64,000 nucleotides of DNA from an uncultured Bacteroidota bacterium (GTDB lineage Bacteria; Bacteroidota; Bacteroidia; Flavobacteriales_F; PHOS-HE28): the NCBI GenBank assembly GCA_902826215.1, contig CADEDY010000011.1, positions 54,560 to 118,559 of the forward strand, given 5' to 3'. Every line of letters begins with the position of its first letter. Position 1 is the first letter of the stretch. The position numbers were made by a program, and so were the translations under genes. Shown piece by piece: positions 55,916 through 64,000 of this stretch. A model generated the notes under the pieces. The model did not search any database and was not told the DNA's origin. It saw only the letters and a list, made by a program, of their open reading frames with translations.

Positions 55916-57257
55916 CGCACTTTTCGTGCTTTTGTCCGCGTTGGCTGCGGCCCAACCGACCGGCATCGTCATCGATCGGCTCATCGCTGTGGTCGGGCGC
56001 GAAGCAATACTGCACTCGGAACTCACCGCGCGCACGGAGCAGGCCCGCCAGAACGGTATCATCATGGATCGGAATGGTGCCTGTGGAGAGCTTGAGGACC
56101 TGCTATACGAGAAGCTCCTTATCGAACAAGGCCGTATCGATAGTGTCGTGGTGGATGAAGCGCAGGTGAATGCGGAATTGGATAGACGTATCCGCTACTT
56201 CGCCGCCCAGCTCGGTGGTGAGTCCAAACTAGAGGAGTTCTATGGCAAGACCGTGGCGGAGATCCGGGCAGAGTTCCGGGATCAGGTAGAGGATCAGTTG
56301 ATGGTACAGACCATGCAGCAGAAGGTTACGTCGGACATTCGGGTAACACCCCGAGATGTCCAGCGCTTCTATCAGCGGATACCCTCTGACAGCGTTCCTC
56401 TGGTGAACGCCGAGGTCGAGTATGCGGTCATTCTGCGCATCCCGAAGGCGAGCGAAGAAGAAGAGCGCCGCGTTCGTCGCCGAATTGAAGAATTCCGCGA
56501 GAGTGTCATGAAGGGTGAAAAGGACATGTGTACAGTGGCCATCCTTTACAGCGAAGACCCCGGATCAGCGAAGGAGTGTGGCGAATTGGGCATGGTGCCG
56601 CTGGGTGCCATGGTACCCGAGTTCGATGCCGTGGCCATGAGCCTGAAGGAAGGGGAGGTCAGTCAGGTGTTCAAGACGCAGTATGGGTATCACTTCATGC
56701 AGATGGTTGAACGGAGAGGCGAGCACTATAATGCCCGTCACGTGCTGATGCGCCCGCAAGTTGGATCTGCGCAACTTCAAGTGGAAAGGGACCGTTTGGA
56801 TAGTCTGGCCAAGGTGATCCGTTTGGGCAAGGTCACTTTCGCAGATGTGGCGGTGCAGTATTCCGATGATGAAGAGAGCAAAGGCGTCGGAGGCGTGATG
56901 ATAGAGCCGAACACCAACACAGCCCGATGGGACATGGGTACCCTGGATCAACAGACCTTCTTTGTGCTCGATAAATTGAAGGAAGGTGAGATCAGTGATC
57001 CGCAGTTATTGGTGCTTCCGGATGCCAGTAAAGCCTATCGGCTGGTACAACTTCTGGTGCACACCGCGCCACATCGTGCCAATATGAAGGACGATTACCG
57101 GATGATACAGCAAGCCGCTGAAGGCAAGTTGCGTTCCGAAGCTGTGGATAAGTGGGTCAGTGATCGCATGGAGGCAACCTATGTTCGGATCAACGAGGAT
57201 CATGCCGGTTGCACATTCATCCACGATTGGACCAAGTCCACGGCCGGTGGGAATTGA
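55893..57257 (+). CDS. SurA-like periplasmic chaperone / peptidyl-prolyl isomerase
   Basis: A 454-residue protein with signal peptide 'MLSNTFHSALFVLLSALAAA', then the typical SurA start 'VIDRLIAVVGREAILHSEL'. A parvulin domain ends with 'EGEVSQVFKTQYGYHFMQM', and a second, weaker one follows from 'YNARHVLMRPQVGSA'. The third of three foldase genes in a row. ATG 55893 gives a normal signal peptide; the frame runs slightly upstream. It delivers outer-membrane proteins to the BAM machinery. Confidence 0.9.
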   Translation: MLSNTFHSALFVLLSALAAAQPTGIVIDRLIAVVGREAILHSELTARTEQARQNGIIMDRNGACGELEDLLYEKLLIEQGRIDSVVVDEAQVNAELDRRIRYFAAQLGGESKLEEFYGKTVAEIRAEFRDQVEDQLMVQTMQQKVTSDIRVTPRDVQRFYQRIPSDSVPLVNAEVEYAVILRIPKASEEEERRVRRRIEEFRESVMKGEKDMCTVAILYSEDPGSAKECGELGMVPLGAMVPEFDAVAMSLKEGEVSQVFKTQYGYHFMQMVERRGEHYNARHVLMRPQVGSAQLQVERDRLDSLAKVIRLGKVTFADVAVQYSDDEESKGVGGVMIEPNTNTARWDMGTLDQQTFFVLDKLKEGEISDPQLLVLPDASKAYRLVQLLVHTAPHRANMKDDYRMIQQAAEGKLRSEAVDKWVSDRMEATYVRINEDHAGCTFIHDWTKSTAGGN

Positions 57258-57286
57258 GGAACGGTGACAAGGATAGAACGAAGAGC

Positions 57287-58240
57287 ATGAGCGATACCCA
57301 AGCAGTAGAACAGTTCGGCACACAGTACCGCCGATTGAAGGCTGAGATCAACAAGGTCATCATCGGGCAGGATCAGGTGGTGGACCTGGTATTGCTGGGC
57401 ATCTTCAGCCGAGGCCATTGCCTCTTGGTCGGCGTGCCCGGACTTGCGAAGACCTTGTTGGTGAACTCGGTGGCGCAAGCCCTCGGCCTTTCCTTCAATC
57501 GCATCCAGTTCACACCCGACCTGATGCCGAGCGACATCATCGGCTCCGAGATCCTGGATCAGGATCGTCGCTTCCGGTTCGTGCGTGGACCCATCTTCGC
57601 CAACATCATCCTTGCAGACGAGATCAACCGAACACCACCGAAGACACAAGCGGCGCTGTTGGAAGCGATGCAGGAAAAGGCGGTCACTGCGGCAGGCGCC
57701 ACGCATCCCCTGCAAGAGCCGTTCTTCGTACTGGCCACGCAGAACCCGATCGAACAGGAGGGTACCTACCCCCTGCCTGAGGCGCAATTGGATCGTTTCA
57801 TGTTCAATATTTGGGTTGATTATCCAACCTACGCCGAGGAACTCCAAGTGGTAAAAGCCACGACCGGGGACCACAAACCGGTCATCAGTCCGGTTCTGAC
57901 CGCGGAGGAGATCATCGGATATCAAGCCCTTGTGCGACGGATCCCTGTTGCTGACAACGTGTTGGAGTACGCCGTCAAATTGGCCACACGCACGCGGCCA
58001 GGTGTTGCTGGTGCGCCAGCCATCATCACGGATCACGTCAGCTGGGGTGCAGGGCCTCGAGCTTCCCAGTTCCTCGTGGTCGGTGCCAAGTGCCATGCAT
58101 TGGCGAAAGGTCGTTTCTCACCGGATATCGCCGATGTCCAAGCTGTGGCGTTGCCGATCCTTCGTCACCGTTTGGTTCGGAACTACAAGGCTGAAGCCGA
58201 GGGTATTACGGTGGATCGGATCGTGGAGTCCATCCTTTGA
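57287..58240 (+). CDS. MoxR-family AAA+ ATPase
   Basis: A 317-residue MoxR ATPase. The Walker A region is 'LLVGVPGLAKTLLVNSVA', Walker B 'IILADEINRTPPKTQAALLE', and sensor-1 'FFVLATQNPIEQEGTYPLPE'. MoxR proteins act as chaperones for metal insertion or protein complex assembly, mostly with DUF58/VWA partners, which are not found next to it here. ATG 57287 is chosen; upstream frame lies inside the foldase gene. About 30 bases separate the two genes, so co-transcription is likely. Confidence 0.93.
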   Translation: MSDTQAVEQFGTQYRRLKAEINKVIIGQDQVVDLVLLGIFSRGHCLLVGVPGLAKTLLVNSVAQALGLSFNRIQFTPDLMPSDIIGSEILDQDRRFRFVRGPIFANIILADEINRTPPKTQAALLEAMQEKAVTAAGATHPLQEPFFVLATQNPIEQEGTYPLPEAQLDRFMFNIWVDYPTYAEELQVVKATTGDHKPVISPVLTAEEIIGYQALVRRIPVADNVLEYAVKLATRTRPGVAGAPAIITDHVSWGAGPRASQFLVVGAKCHALAKGRFSPDIADVQAVALPILRHRLVRNYKAEAEGITVDRIVESIL

Positions 58241-58404
58241 GCGTATTTCTGCGAGGAGAGCTCCATTCCACGTGTCGCATACTGGATGCGCGATGGATCC
58301 CTTACTAGGGAGCGGGCGAGCTTTTGGAAAGTGGGTGTTGTGATGTGAACGCCCAGTGGCTGAAAACCGCAGCTCGGGTGACCTTATGCCGGATCGCGAT
58401 GCAC

Positions 58405-58412
58405 TAGCTTTG
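58405..58412 (+). promoter_or_regulatory. minus-7 promoter box (TAGCTTTG)
   Basis: Exact TAnnTTTG match, 28 bases before ATG 58441 in a 200-base gap with no gene. The same octamer is used at 38741. Confidence 0.45.
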
Positions 58413-58440
58413 GATCACGAACGTCATTTTGTTCCATACC

Positions 58441-59235
58441 ATGCAACGATCATCTTCTTTCGTGCTTTTGCTTTTGACGAGTTTGTTCATCAACAACGCC
58501 TCAAAAGCCCAGCTGCCTATCGTGGACATAACCATAGTCCCCTTGATGGATGGCCGTCATGAGGTGAGGGTGCGACCGGATATGGCGTTTGATGGGCTAT
58601 TCTCATCGCTGGTATTCACCTTGCAGTGGAGTTCAGCTTCTTCGGCAACCTTCAACTTCAACGAAACCCAGGATCTGTCCGATATCGGTATGAGCGTGAA
58701 CCCTTCTGGCAGTTCAGCGGTCGTGGGGGCGGACAAGTATCAGATATTCGCGGCGTTCGGCGGAGCACCTTTCAGCGCCTCCGGGTTGGCATGGAGCGCT
58801 GGGCAGGAATTCGTTCTGGGGCAATTCACGGTCACCAATGGTCCGGTTGATGTCCAGATCGTTTCAGACAGTTGGACCGCTGCCAACAATGGCAATTACT
58901 TCGTTTCCTTGAATGGGTTCAACCGCACGGGCATCATCTATCAGTCACCTGCGAGCATTGATGCTACTGGATCCTTGGGGTCTTCTCTCGGGATCACGCC
59001 GAACCCGGCTGATAACGCTTCTATGCTGACCGTGGAGTTTCCTATGGCCACTGTGGCACGGGTCGACGTGATCGATGCTTCCGGCCGGATCTGCAGTACC
59101 TCGACCCACGCTGCTTCGACCGGAATGAATTCGATCCCACTAAGTGCTTCGCAACTGGCCGACGGACCGTATCAAGTGGTGATCAGGGCACTTGGGGAAC
59201 AGCGGGCGATCACTTGGCTCGTTCAACACCAGTAG
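58441..59235 (+). CDS. T9SS type A cargo protein (cohesin-like)
   Basis: A 264-residue secreted protein. Signal peptide 'MQRSSSFVLLLLTSLFINN'. Residues 25-160 are a beta-rich, cohesin-like domain ('FSSLVFTLQWSSASSATFNF', 'GQEFVLGQFTVTNGPVDVQI'). The C-terminal 80 residues form a T9SS type A sorting domain with 'GITPNPADNASMLTVEFPM', 'RVDVIDASGRICST' and 'LADGPYQVVIRALG'. Start is ATG 58441. Function of the main domain unknown. Confidence 0.82.
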   Translation: MQRSSSFVLLLLTSLFINNASKAQLPIVDITIVPLMDGRHEVRVRPDMAFDGLFSSLVFTLQWSSASSATFNFNETQDLSDIGMSVNPSGSSAVVGADKYQIFAAFGGAPFSASGLAWSAGQEFVLGQFTVTNGPVDVQIVSDSWTAANNGNYFVSLNGFNRTGIIYQSPASIDATGSLGSSLGITPNPADNASMLTVEFPMATVARVDVIDASGRICSTSTHAASTGMNSIPLSASQLADGPYQVVIRALGEQRAITWLVQHQ

Positions 59236-59239
59236 GATC

Positions 59240-60505
59240 ATGGTGTTTTGTTCGAGGATCACGTTTCTCTCCGCGTTGCTGGTGGTCGCAGGTCGGTCAT
59301 TATCGCAGGATTGGACCGTTTATGACATGTCCAATACACCGCTTCCCAGTACGACCGTAACGGCGATCGTCGAGGACCAAGTTGGCGGATTATGGGTAGG
59401 CACCGATTGGGGATTGTGCCATTTCGATGGCGATGCACAATGGGAGGTCTACCAAGTGGACAACTCGGGTTTGCCGTGGAATGCGATCAGCGCGCTGACC
59501 ATGGGGGACAATGGTGAACTATGGGTCGGCACCGTTGCTGGCGGTCTTGCTCGGCTGGAAAATGGAACGTGGACGGTCTACACACCTGACGATTCAGGTT
59601 TCCCGAGCCTCGGGGTCCGCGATCTCTTCTTCGATCACCGTGGCTGGCTTTGGGCGCCAACGGCAAGTGGTCTTACTTGTTACACGGGCGATGAATGGCG
59701 GGTATACAATGACAGCCCGCAGAGTTATGCAGGCGCCATCCTGAACACAGGTAACACCAACTCTGTGGCCGTTCGCGGGGATGGTCTCGTATGTCTAGGA
59801 ACCTTCAATGGCGGACTGCATTACATCACCAACGACAACGTCGTGAGTTATCTCACTACCTTCCAGAACGGGTTCTTCGACAATACCGCAACCGATGTAC
59901 TCTTTGATCCCGTGAACGGCGATAGATGGGTAGCTACACCCGCTGGTGGCATGTTGCGGCAGCAGGGCCCGCCGGGCGGCGGAAGTTGGTTCCAATGGAA
60001 CAGTAGCATCAACTTTCCATCCAATGCCATGGAATGTGCAACCATGGACCAACAGCGTCGTGTGTGGGCCGGTACACAAACCTCCGGTGTGGTGCGGATC
60101 GATGTGGACGGCAGTTTCATCCAGCTTGCGTCGTTCAATTCGGATCTTCCCGATGATGAAGTGAATGCGATCCTTGCCGCAGCTGATGGCTCCATTTGGA
60201 TGGGAACGGTATACGGGGGCTTGGTGCGTTACAGGGAAACGGTAGGGCTGCCGGATTCATTCCGGTCCGTGTCAACCAAGGTTCGTCCGAATCCCGTCTC
60301 GCAGGGTTTTGTGACTGTGACAACCAATGACCCGAATGGGTATTGGAATTGGGCTTTGTTGGACGCCAGCGGGAGGGAAGTGAACAGTGGTCGCGGTTCG
60401 GGTACGAGCTTTCCTATCTCTACCGACGGTTACCCCAGCGGTCTGTACCACTTGCGCATCGGCCAAGATCGGTTCGTCGAAGACCATAAGCTACTGGTCT
60501 TTTAG
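59240..60505 (+). CDS. T9SS type A cargo with two-component-regulator-propeller repeats
   Basis: A 421-residue secreted protein with signal 'MVFCSRITFLSALLVVAGRS'. Beta-propeller repeats of the periplasmic ligand-sensor type follow: 'GGLWVGTDWGLCHFDG', 'GELWVGTVAGGLARLENG', 'GWLWAPTASGLTCYTG', 'RVWAGTQTSGVVRID' and 'GSIWMGTVYGGLVRY'. The last 80 residues are a T9SS sorting domain ('VRPNPVSQGFVTVTTND', 'NWALLDASGREVNSGRG', 'YPSGLYHLRIGQDRFV'). Such free propellers are common T9SS cargo; ligand unknown. It begins five bases after the previous stop. Confidence 0.87.
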   Translation: MVFCSRITFLSALLVVAGRSLSQDWTVYDMSNTPLPSTTVTAIVEDQVGGLWVGTDWGLCHFDGDAQWEVYQVDNSGLPWNAISALTMGDNGELWVGTVAGGLARLENGTWTVYTPDDSGFPSLGVRDLFFDHRGWLWAPTASGLTCYTGDEWRVYNDSPQSYAGAILNTGNTNSVAVRGDGLVCLGTFNGGLHYITNDNVVSYLTTFQNGFFDNTATDVLFDPVNGDRWVATPAGGMLRQQGPPGGGSWFQWNSSINFPSNAMECATMDQQRRVWAGTQTSGVVRIDVDGSFIQLASFNSDLPDDEVNAILAAADGSIWMGTVYGGLVRYRETVGLPDSFRSVSTKVRPNPVSQGFVTVTTNDPNGYWNWALLDASGREVNSGRGSGTSFPISTDGYPSGLYHLRIGQDRFVEDHKLLVF

Positions 60506-60514
60506 AACAGGGGC

Positions 60515-60546
60515 TTGACCCGGACCCATGCTCTTGGTTAGTTTAG
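60515..60546 (+). promoter_or_regulatory. candidate promoter of the lysyl-oxidase-like gene
   Basis: TTG (60515-60517), then 21 bases, then TAGTTTAG (60539-60546), one mismatch from TAnnTTTG. The spacing fits the Bacteroidota minus-33/minus-7 layout. The box ends 29 bases before ATG 60576. Confidence 0.45.
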
Positions 60547-60575
60547 CGATCCATTTCGCACTAACCCCTTCATAC

Positions 60576-63149
60576 ATGAGGTCATTTCTCCGCTCGATCG
60601 TCGGCATCTGTATCGCAACTTTTGCGTTGAACGCAAAGTTGAATGCACAGTGCTCGATCACTACAGCAACTGGTTGTGTTTGCGCTACAACAGGTCAAAC
60701 GGATTGTGACCTGCTGCCAGATATGACCATTAGCTGGAATGCGCTGTCCACCGTTTCTGCTGGCCCTTCGGAATTCGGTCAAACCGGAGCGGACGCCGCC
60801 CGGTTGCGAGTTTCAGGTTCAACGCCAAACGTTGGAAAGGGAAATCTTGAGGTACGTGGACAAACGGATGGTTCGATCCGCGCTTTCATATGTGGTACCG
60901 ACACGGTCTATGTCACGGGAAGCCAGACCAATTTCACCTGCGCCAATGGTTTGACCCCAAAGCAGATCCTGTATCAACGGATCTATCACAAGAACGGGAA
61001 CGTCATGTCGTACAACGATGTGAAAACAGGGACGATGACCTACCATCCTACACACGGGCACTACCATGTGGATGATTGGACGACCATGACCCTCCGGATC
61101 CAGGACCCGAACGAACCTTTGCCTACCCGATGGCCGATCGTTGCTACGGGTGCCAAGATCGGTTTCTGCTTGATGGACTATTATAATTGTTGGGAGGCCA
61201 GTGCCAATGGGCATTGCAGGACCTCGCAATTGTGGCAGCAAGGGTCAGTGCTCAATACGACGGGCCAATTCCCGAACAATGGAATGGGAAGAGGCTACAG
61301 TTGTAGTGCGAATTACCAAGGGATCTCCACCGGACGCACCGACTTGTATGGTGAGTGGCTTGATGGAATGTGGATCAACCTCATGCCGGATCTCTGCAAC
61401 GGCAATTACTGGATCGTTGCCGAAGTGGACCCACAGAACGTTTTCCGTGAAGAGAATGATGCCAATAACTGGACGGCGATGCCTTTCACCTTGGCCCTAC
61501 AACGCGCTGCCAACAGTGGCGGTTCGGCTTGGATCAAGTGTGATGGTCGTCCCGTTCTTCCACCGGGAGGCACGGTAACCCTGACAGCAACACCCGGTGC
61601 TTCCTACGCGTGGAACACCGGCGCCACTTCACGGAGCATCACGGTCTCTCAACCAGGGAATTACTCGTGCAGCGTTTCTGCCCCATGTGGCACGTTGATC
61701 ACGGGAAGTTTGACGGTCACTTCAATGGCGGCTCCGAGCATGCCGACAGCAACTGGAGCAACGGTTACCGGACCGAGTTCGGCTGACCTGGCCTGCACTG
61801 GTTCCAACCCGCAATGGTATGAGGCTGCAAATGGAGGTGAACCGATCGCCAACGGAACATCCTTTTCAACCCCTGTCCTGAACAATACGACTACCTACTA
61901 CGTGGCCGATCGGACCACACTCGCCATGAATTCACTCAGTGGAGGAATGGCCTATTCCCCGAGCAACGGGGCGAATTTCAATGGTAAACAATGGCTGCTG
62001 TTCGATGCTTTTCAGCCTTTTACCTTGCGAACCGTTCAGGTGTATTCCAACGCGGTTGGTATCCGCCATTTCGTTCTGGTGGATAATGTGGGCAACCTGA
62101 TCGCCGAGAAGCAGATCGAACTGCTTACCGGACTTCAGACGGTCCAATTGGATTTTGAAGTACCGGTCGGCACACAACACAAGATCTCTGCGTACGATAG
62201 CGGCGCAACGAGCAGTGGGACTCAGTTGGTTCTGCAGGATCTTCACCGGAGTTCGACGGGAGTGTCGTATCCCTATAGCTTGGGAACTGCAGGTTCCATC
62301 ACGGGCTCTTCGGGTGGCTCGACCTATTACTATTTCCTGTACAATTGGCAGATCGAGCAGCCTGAGGTAGTAGCAGAGAGCGCCCGAGTTCCTGTGGTAG
62401 CCGAAGTGGTGAACGGGGTTGTTCTGGATGCCAAGGTGCTTTTATCCGGGCCATTTGACGAGATCACCGGCTTGATGCACGACTCCTTGCGTGTTCGTGG
62501 TTTGCTTCCCTTGAACGAACCATACGCAGCCATGGGCTTTCCTCAAACTGGCCCAGGCGGCGAAGCCATGCCAGCGGGTCTCCTTAGTGCCGCAGGGAAC
62601 AACGCTGTAGTGGACTGGATCCGTGTTGAATTGCGTTCGGCTAGCACCCCGGCCACGGTCGTCGCCGCGCAAAGCGCTGTTGTTACTCGGAATGGCCAAG
62701 TGCTCTCAGCAAATGGTACCGCCCTGCGTTTCTCTGTTCCAAATGGGAACTACCATGTTGCCGTTCGACACCGGAATCACTTAGGCATCATGACAGCTGC
62801 TCCGGTGGCCTTGAGCGCCGTGCCCTTCACGTTGGATCTTACGAACCCAGGCACGGCTGCATTCGGAACCTCGGCTCGAAAAGTCCAAGGAAGCCTAGTG
62901 ACGATGTGGTCCGGGGAGGTGGTTCGTGATGGATACCTGATCTACACCGGTGAAAACAATGATAGGGATGTCATCCTTGGCGCCATCGGTGGGATCGTTC
63001 CGACCAATACCGCCAGCGGATACATTCTTGCGGACGTGAATCTGGATGGCACGGTCAAGTATACCGGTGAAGGCAATGATCGCGACCCGATCCTGTCCAA
63101 CGTCGGTGGTGTAATTCCAACGAACACGCGACAGCAACAACTGCCCTGA
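60576..63149 (+). CDS. secreted lysyl oxidase-like protein, multi-domain
   Basis: An 857-residue secreted protein. After the signal peptide (to about 'KLNAQ'), residues 70-310 match lysyl oxidase: copper site 'HPTHGHYHVDDW' (His at 160, 162, 164), 'GAKIGFCLMDYYNC' with the cofactor-lysine equivalent at about 194, and 'YQGISTGRTDLYGEWLDGMW' with the tyrosine equivalent at about 258, then 'GNYWIVAEVDP'. Lysyl oxidases make aldehydes from lysines using copper and a lysine-tyrosine quinone. Two Ig-like parts follow (320-450), then a jelly-roll-like region and a C-terminal tail with two copies of 'YTGE-x-NDRD' and the dockerin-like 'DVNLDGTVKYTG'. ATG 60576 is used. Confidence 0.82.
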   Translation: MRSFLRSIVGICIATFALNAKLNAQCSITTATGCVCATTGQTDCDLLPDMTISWNALSTVSAGPSEFGQTGADAARLRVSGSTPNVGKGNLEVRGQTDGSIRAFICGTDTVYVTGSQTNFTCANGLTPKQILYQRIYHKNGNVMSYNDVKTGTMTYHPTHGHYHVDDWTTMTLRIQDPNEPLPTRWPIVATGAKIGFCLMDYYNCWEASANGHCRTSQLWQQGSVLNTTGQFPNNGMGRGYSCSANYQGISTGRTDLYGEWLDGMWINLMPDLCNGNYWIVAEVDPQNVFREENDANNWTAMPFTLALQRAANSGGSAWIKCDGRPVLPPGGTVTLTATPGASYAWNTGATSRSITVSQPGNYSCSVSAPCGTLITGSLTVTSMAAPSMPTATGATVTGPSSADLACTGSNPQWYEAANGGEPIANGTSFSTPVLNNTTTYYVADRTTLAMNSLSGGMAYSPSNGANFNGKQWLLFDAFQPFTLRTVQVYSNAVGIRHFVLVDNVGNLIAEKQIELLTGLQTVQLDFEVPVGTQHKISAYDSGATSSGTQLVLQDLHRSSTGVSYPYSLGTAGSITGSSGGSTYYYFLYNWQIEQPEVVAESARVPVVAEVVNGVVLDAKVLLSGPFDEITGLMHDSLRVRGLLPLNEPYAAMGFPQTGPGGEAMPAGLLSAAGNNAVVDWIRVELRSASTPATVVAAQSAVVTRNGQVLSANGTALRFSVPNGNYHVAVRHRNHLGIMTAAPVALSAVPFTLDLTNPGTAAFGTSARKVQGSLVTMWSGEVVRDGYLIYTGENNDRDVILGAIGGIVPTNTASGYILADVNLDGTVKYTGEGNDRDPILSNVGGVIPTNTRQQQLP

Positions 63150-63309
63150 TCCAACACATGTGCCGCTGGAAGTACCATTCGTCGAAGACCGGGTGTTCAA
63201 ATGATCGGTTTTCCTACTTTGCGCACACAACGCTGAGCAAGAATCACAGTCTTCCCAACACTACTCCTTTCAACCTCCCTTGCGTATCCCAACCCTTCAA
63301 CGACCAAGA

Positions 63310-64000
63310 ATGATGCAAATGACCAGAACTCTTAGAAAACTCGCCCATGTCGCGGTGGCCCTGCTTTTGGGCTTACTAGCTAGCCCGGCATCGGCACAAG
63401 TGCCCGGTGATGTGGACGGAATGGACATGCGCTTGATCCAGTCCGGGCCGACCCAATTGGAGGTTCAAGTGCGCGCGAATAATGATTGGGACTTCTCAGA
63501 CGGCTTGTTCAACACGGCCTTTTGTATCCGTTGGCAGACCGCTGCCGGAGGAACGCTGGTTGGCAATTCGAGCCAATCCTTGGATGCCTGCTTCAATGAT
63601 GGCGCAAGACTCTTGGGCAATCCGGGTATTGTCAACCGCGATAGCCTTGGTTTCCGCTACCGTGGATATAGCTGCATCGGCGCCGGTTGGGCCGACGGCG
63701 ATGGTTGTGTTTACCCTGGGAATACATGGATACCGTATGCTCGGATCAATGTGACCGCCTTGACCGGATGTACCACATTCGAGATCGTTCAATCGGATTT
63801 CTTCACGATCGCCAAGAACTCGAATTGGTACGTAGGTATCGGTGGTGAATCCATCACTTCGAATTCGCAGCTGGTTGGGCCTGGCGTTCAACTGGGTGCT
63901 TGTGCTCTTGATTGTAATGGTGTTGTGGGTGGCACAGCGTTCATTGACAACTGCGCAACCTGCGTAGGCGGCAACACCGGCCTGACGGCATGTGTGGCTG
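63310..64000 (+). CDS. secreted cargo-type protein, partial at right edge
   Basis: A frame of 230 codons from ATG 63310 (ATG 63313 and 63319 are alternatives) runs off the window. A signal peptide ends near 'ASPASAQ'. Residues about 30-190 look like a beta-rich domain with paired Cys. The visible end 'LDCNGVVGGTAFIDNCATCV' is the start of the D-C-N-G-x-x-G-G-T-A repeat type that often precedes a T9SS sorting domain. A near-match box TACTTTG lies at 63215. Function unknown. Confidence 0.8.
   Translation, partial: MMQMTRTLRKLAHVAVALLLGLLASPASAQVPGDVDGMDMRLIQSGPTQLEVQVRANNDWDFSDGLFNTAFCIRWQTAAGGTLVGNSSQSLDACFNDGARLLGNPGIVNRDSLGFRYRGYSCIGAGWADGDGCVYPGNTWIPYARINVTALTGCTTFEIVQSDFFTIAKNSNWYVGIGGESITSNSQLVGPGVQLGACALDCNGVVGGTAFIDNCATCVGGNTGLTACVA

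Noticed and set aside
58241..58440. A small gene between the MoxR gene and the cohesin-like gene
   Set aside because: Only short frames are present and a promoter box fits the gap better.
1..64000. tRNA, rRNA or CRISPR array
   Set aside because: No T-loop-like GTTCGAATC with acceptor pairing, no rRNA-like stretch and no regularly spaced repeats were noticed on reading; a covariance-model scan would be decisive.

Overview
The window looks like a chromosomal segment of a Bacteroidota bacterium, most likely a flavobacterial lineage with fairly high GC for that order. The evidence is type IX secretion (T9SS) cargo with type A and gliding-motility-type C-terminal domains, a PorG-like (DUF6089-type) outer-membrane protein, many TAnnTTTG minus-7 promoter boxes lying close to start codons, and few Shine-Dalgarno sequences. 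I see no rRNA, tRNA, CRISPR array, insertion sequence or phage structural module.

Layout. 1-33060 is a surface-glycan locus. It opens with a DegT aminotransferase, two sulfotransferases and a WbqC protein. Then comes a PAPS-making operon (cysD, cysNC, TauE-type permease). A nonulosonate set follows: a sialyltransferase-like protein, an inositol-monophosphatase-family phosphatase, a NeuB-type synthase fused to a second domain, and a CMP-sugar synthetase. A long run of glycosyltransferases with WecB and one sugar epimerase completes the region; many junctions overlap by 1-8 bases. Several glycosyltransferases are local paralogs, including a repeated GT-A/GT-B arrangement.

33048-38690, on the minus strand, is the most unusual part. 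It is a tightly coupled operon of seven secreted proteins. The first has a T9SS-type tail. The other six are two tandem copies of one three-gene cassette; each protein has a signal peptide, a phage-tail-fibre-like beta region and a Cys-rich C-type-lectin/FGE-like domain ending in R-C-C or H-C-C.

38764-46800 holds a small membrane protein, two CotH-kinase-like proteins (one carrying a beta-helix tail), an O-antigen-ligase/polymerase-like membrane protein, a degenerate metallophosphoesterase and another sugar-nucleotide SDR enzyme. 46974-58240 is mainly housekeeping: PorG-like protein with its terminator, nitronate monooxygenase/FabK family, a gliding-motility-type surface protein, guaB, three SurA/PpiC-like foldase genes and a MoxR ATPase. 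58441-64000 is a row of secreted proteins, including an apparent lysyl oxidase with its predicted copper and cofactor residues intact.

How the parts may work together (inference): CysD/CysNC would supply PAPS to the sulfotransferases, the NeuB/NeuA set a nonulosonic acid, and the transferases and Wzy-like protein would assemble a sulfated, possibly sialic-acid-like surface polymer. The T9SS cargo and foldases serve the same cell surface. No Wzx flippase, Wza/Wzc exporter or sulfite-forming reductase is visible here. All family calls come from reading motifs; no database search was run.
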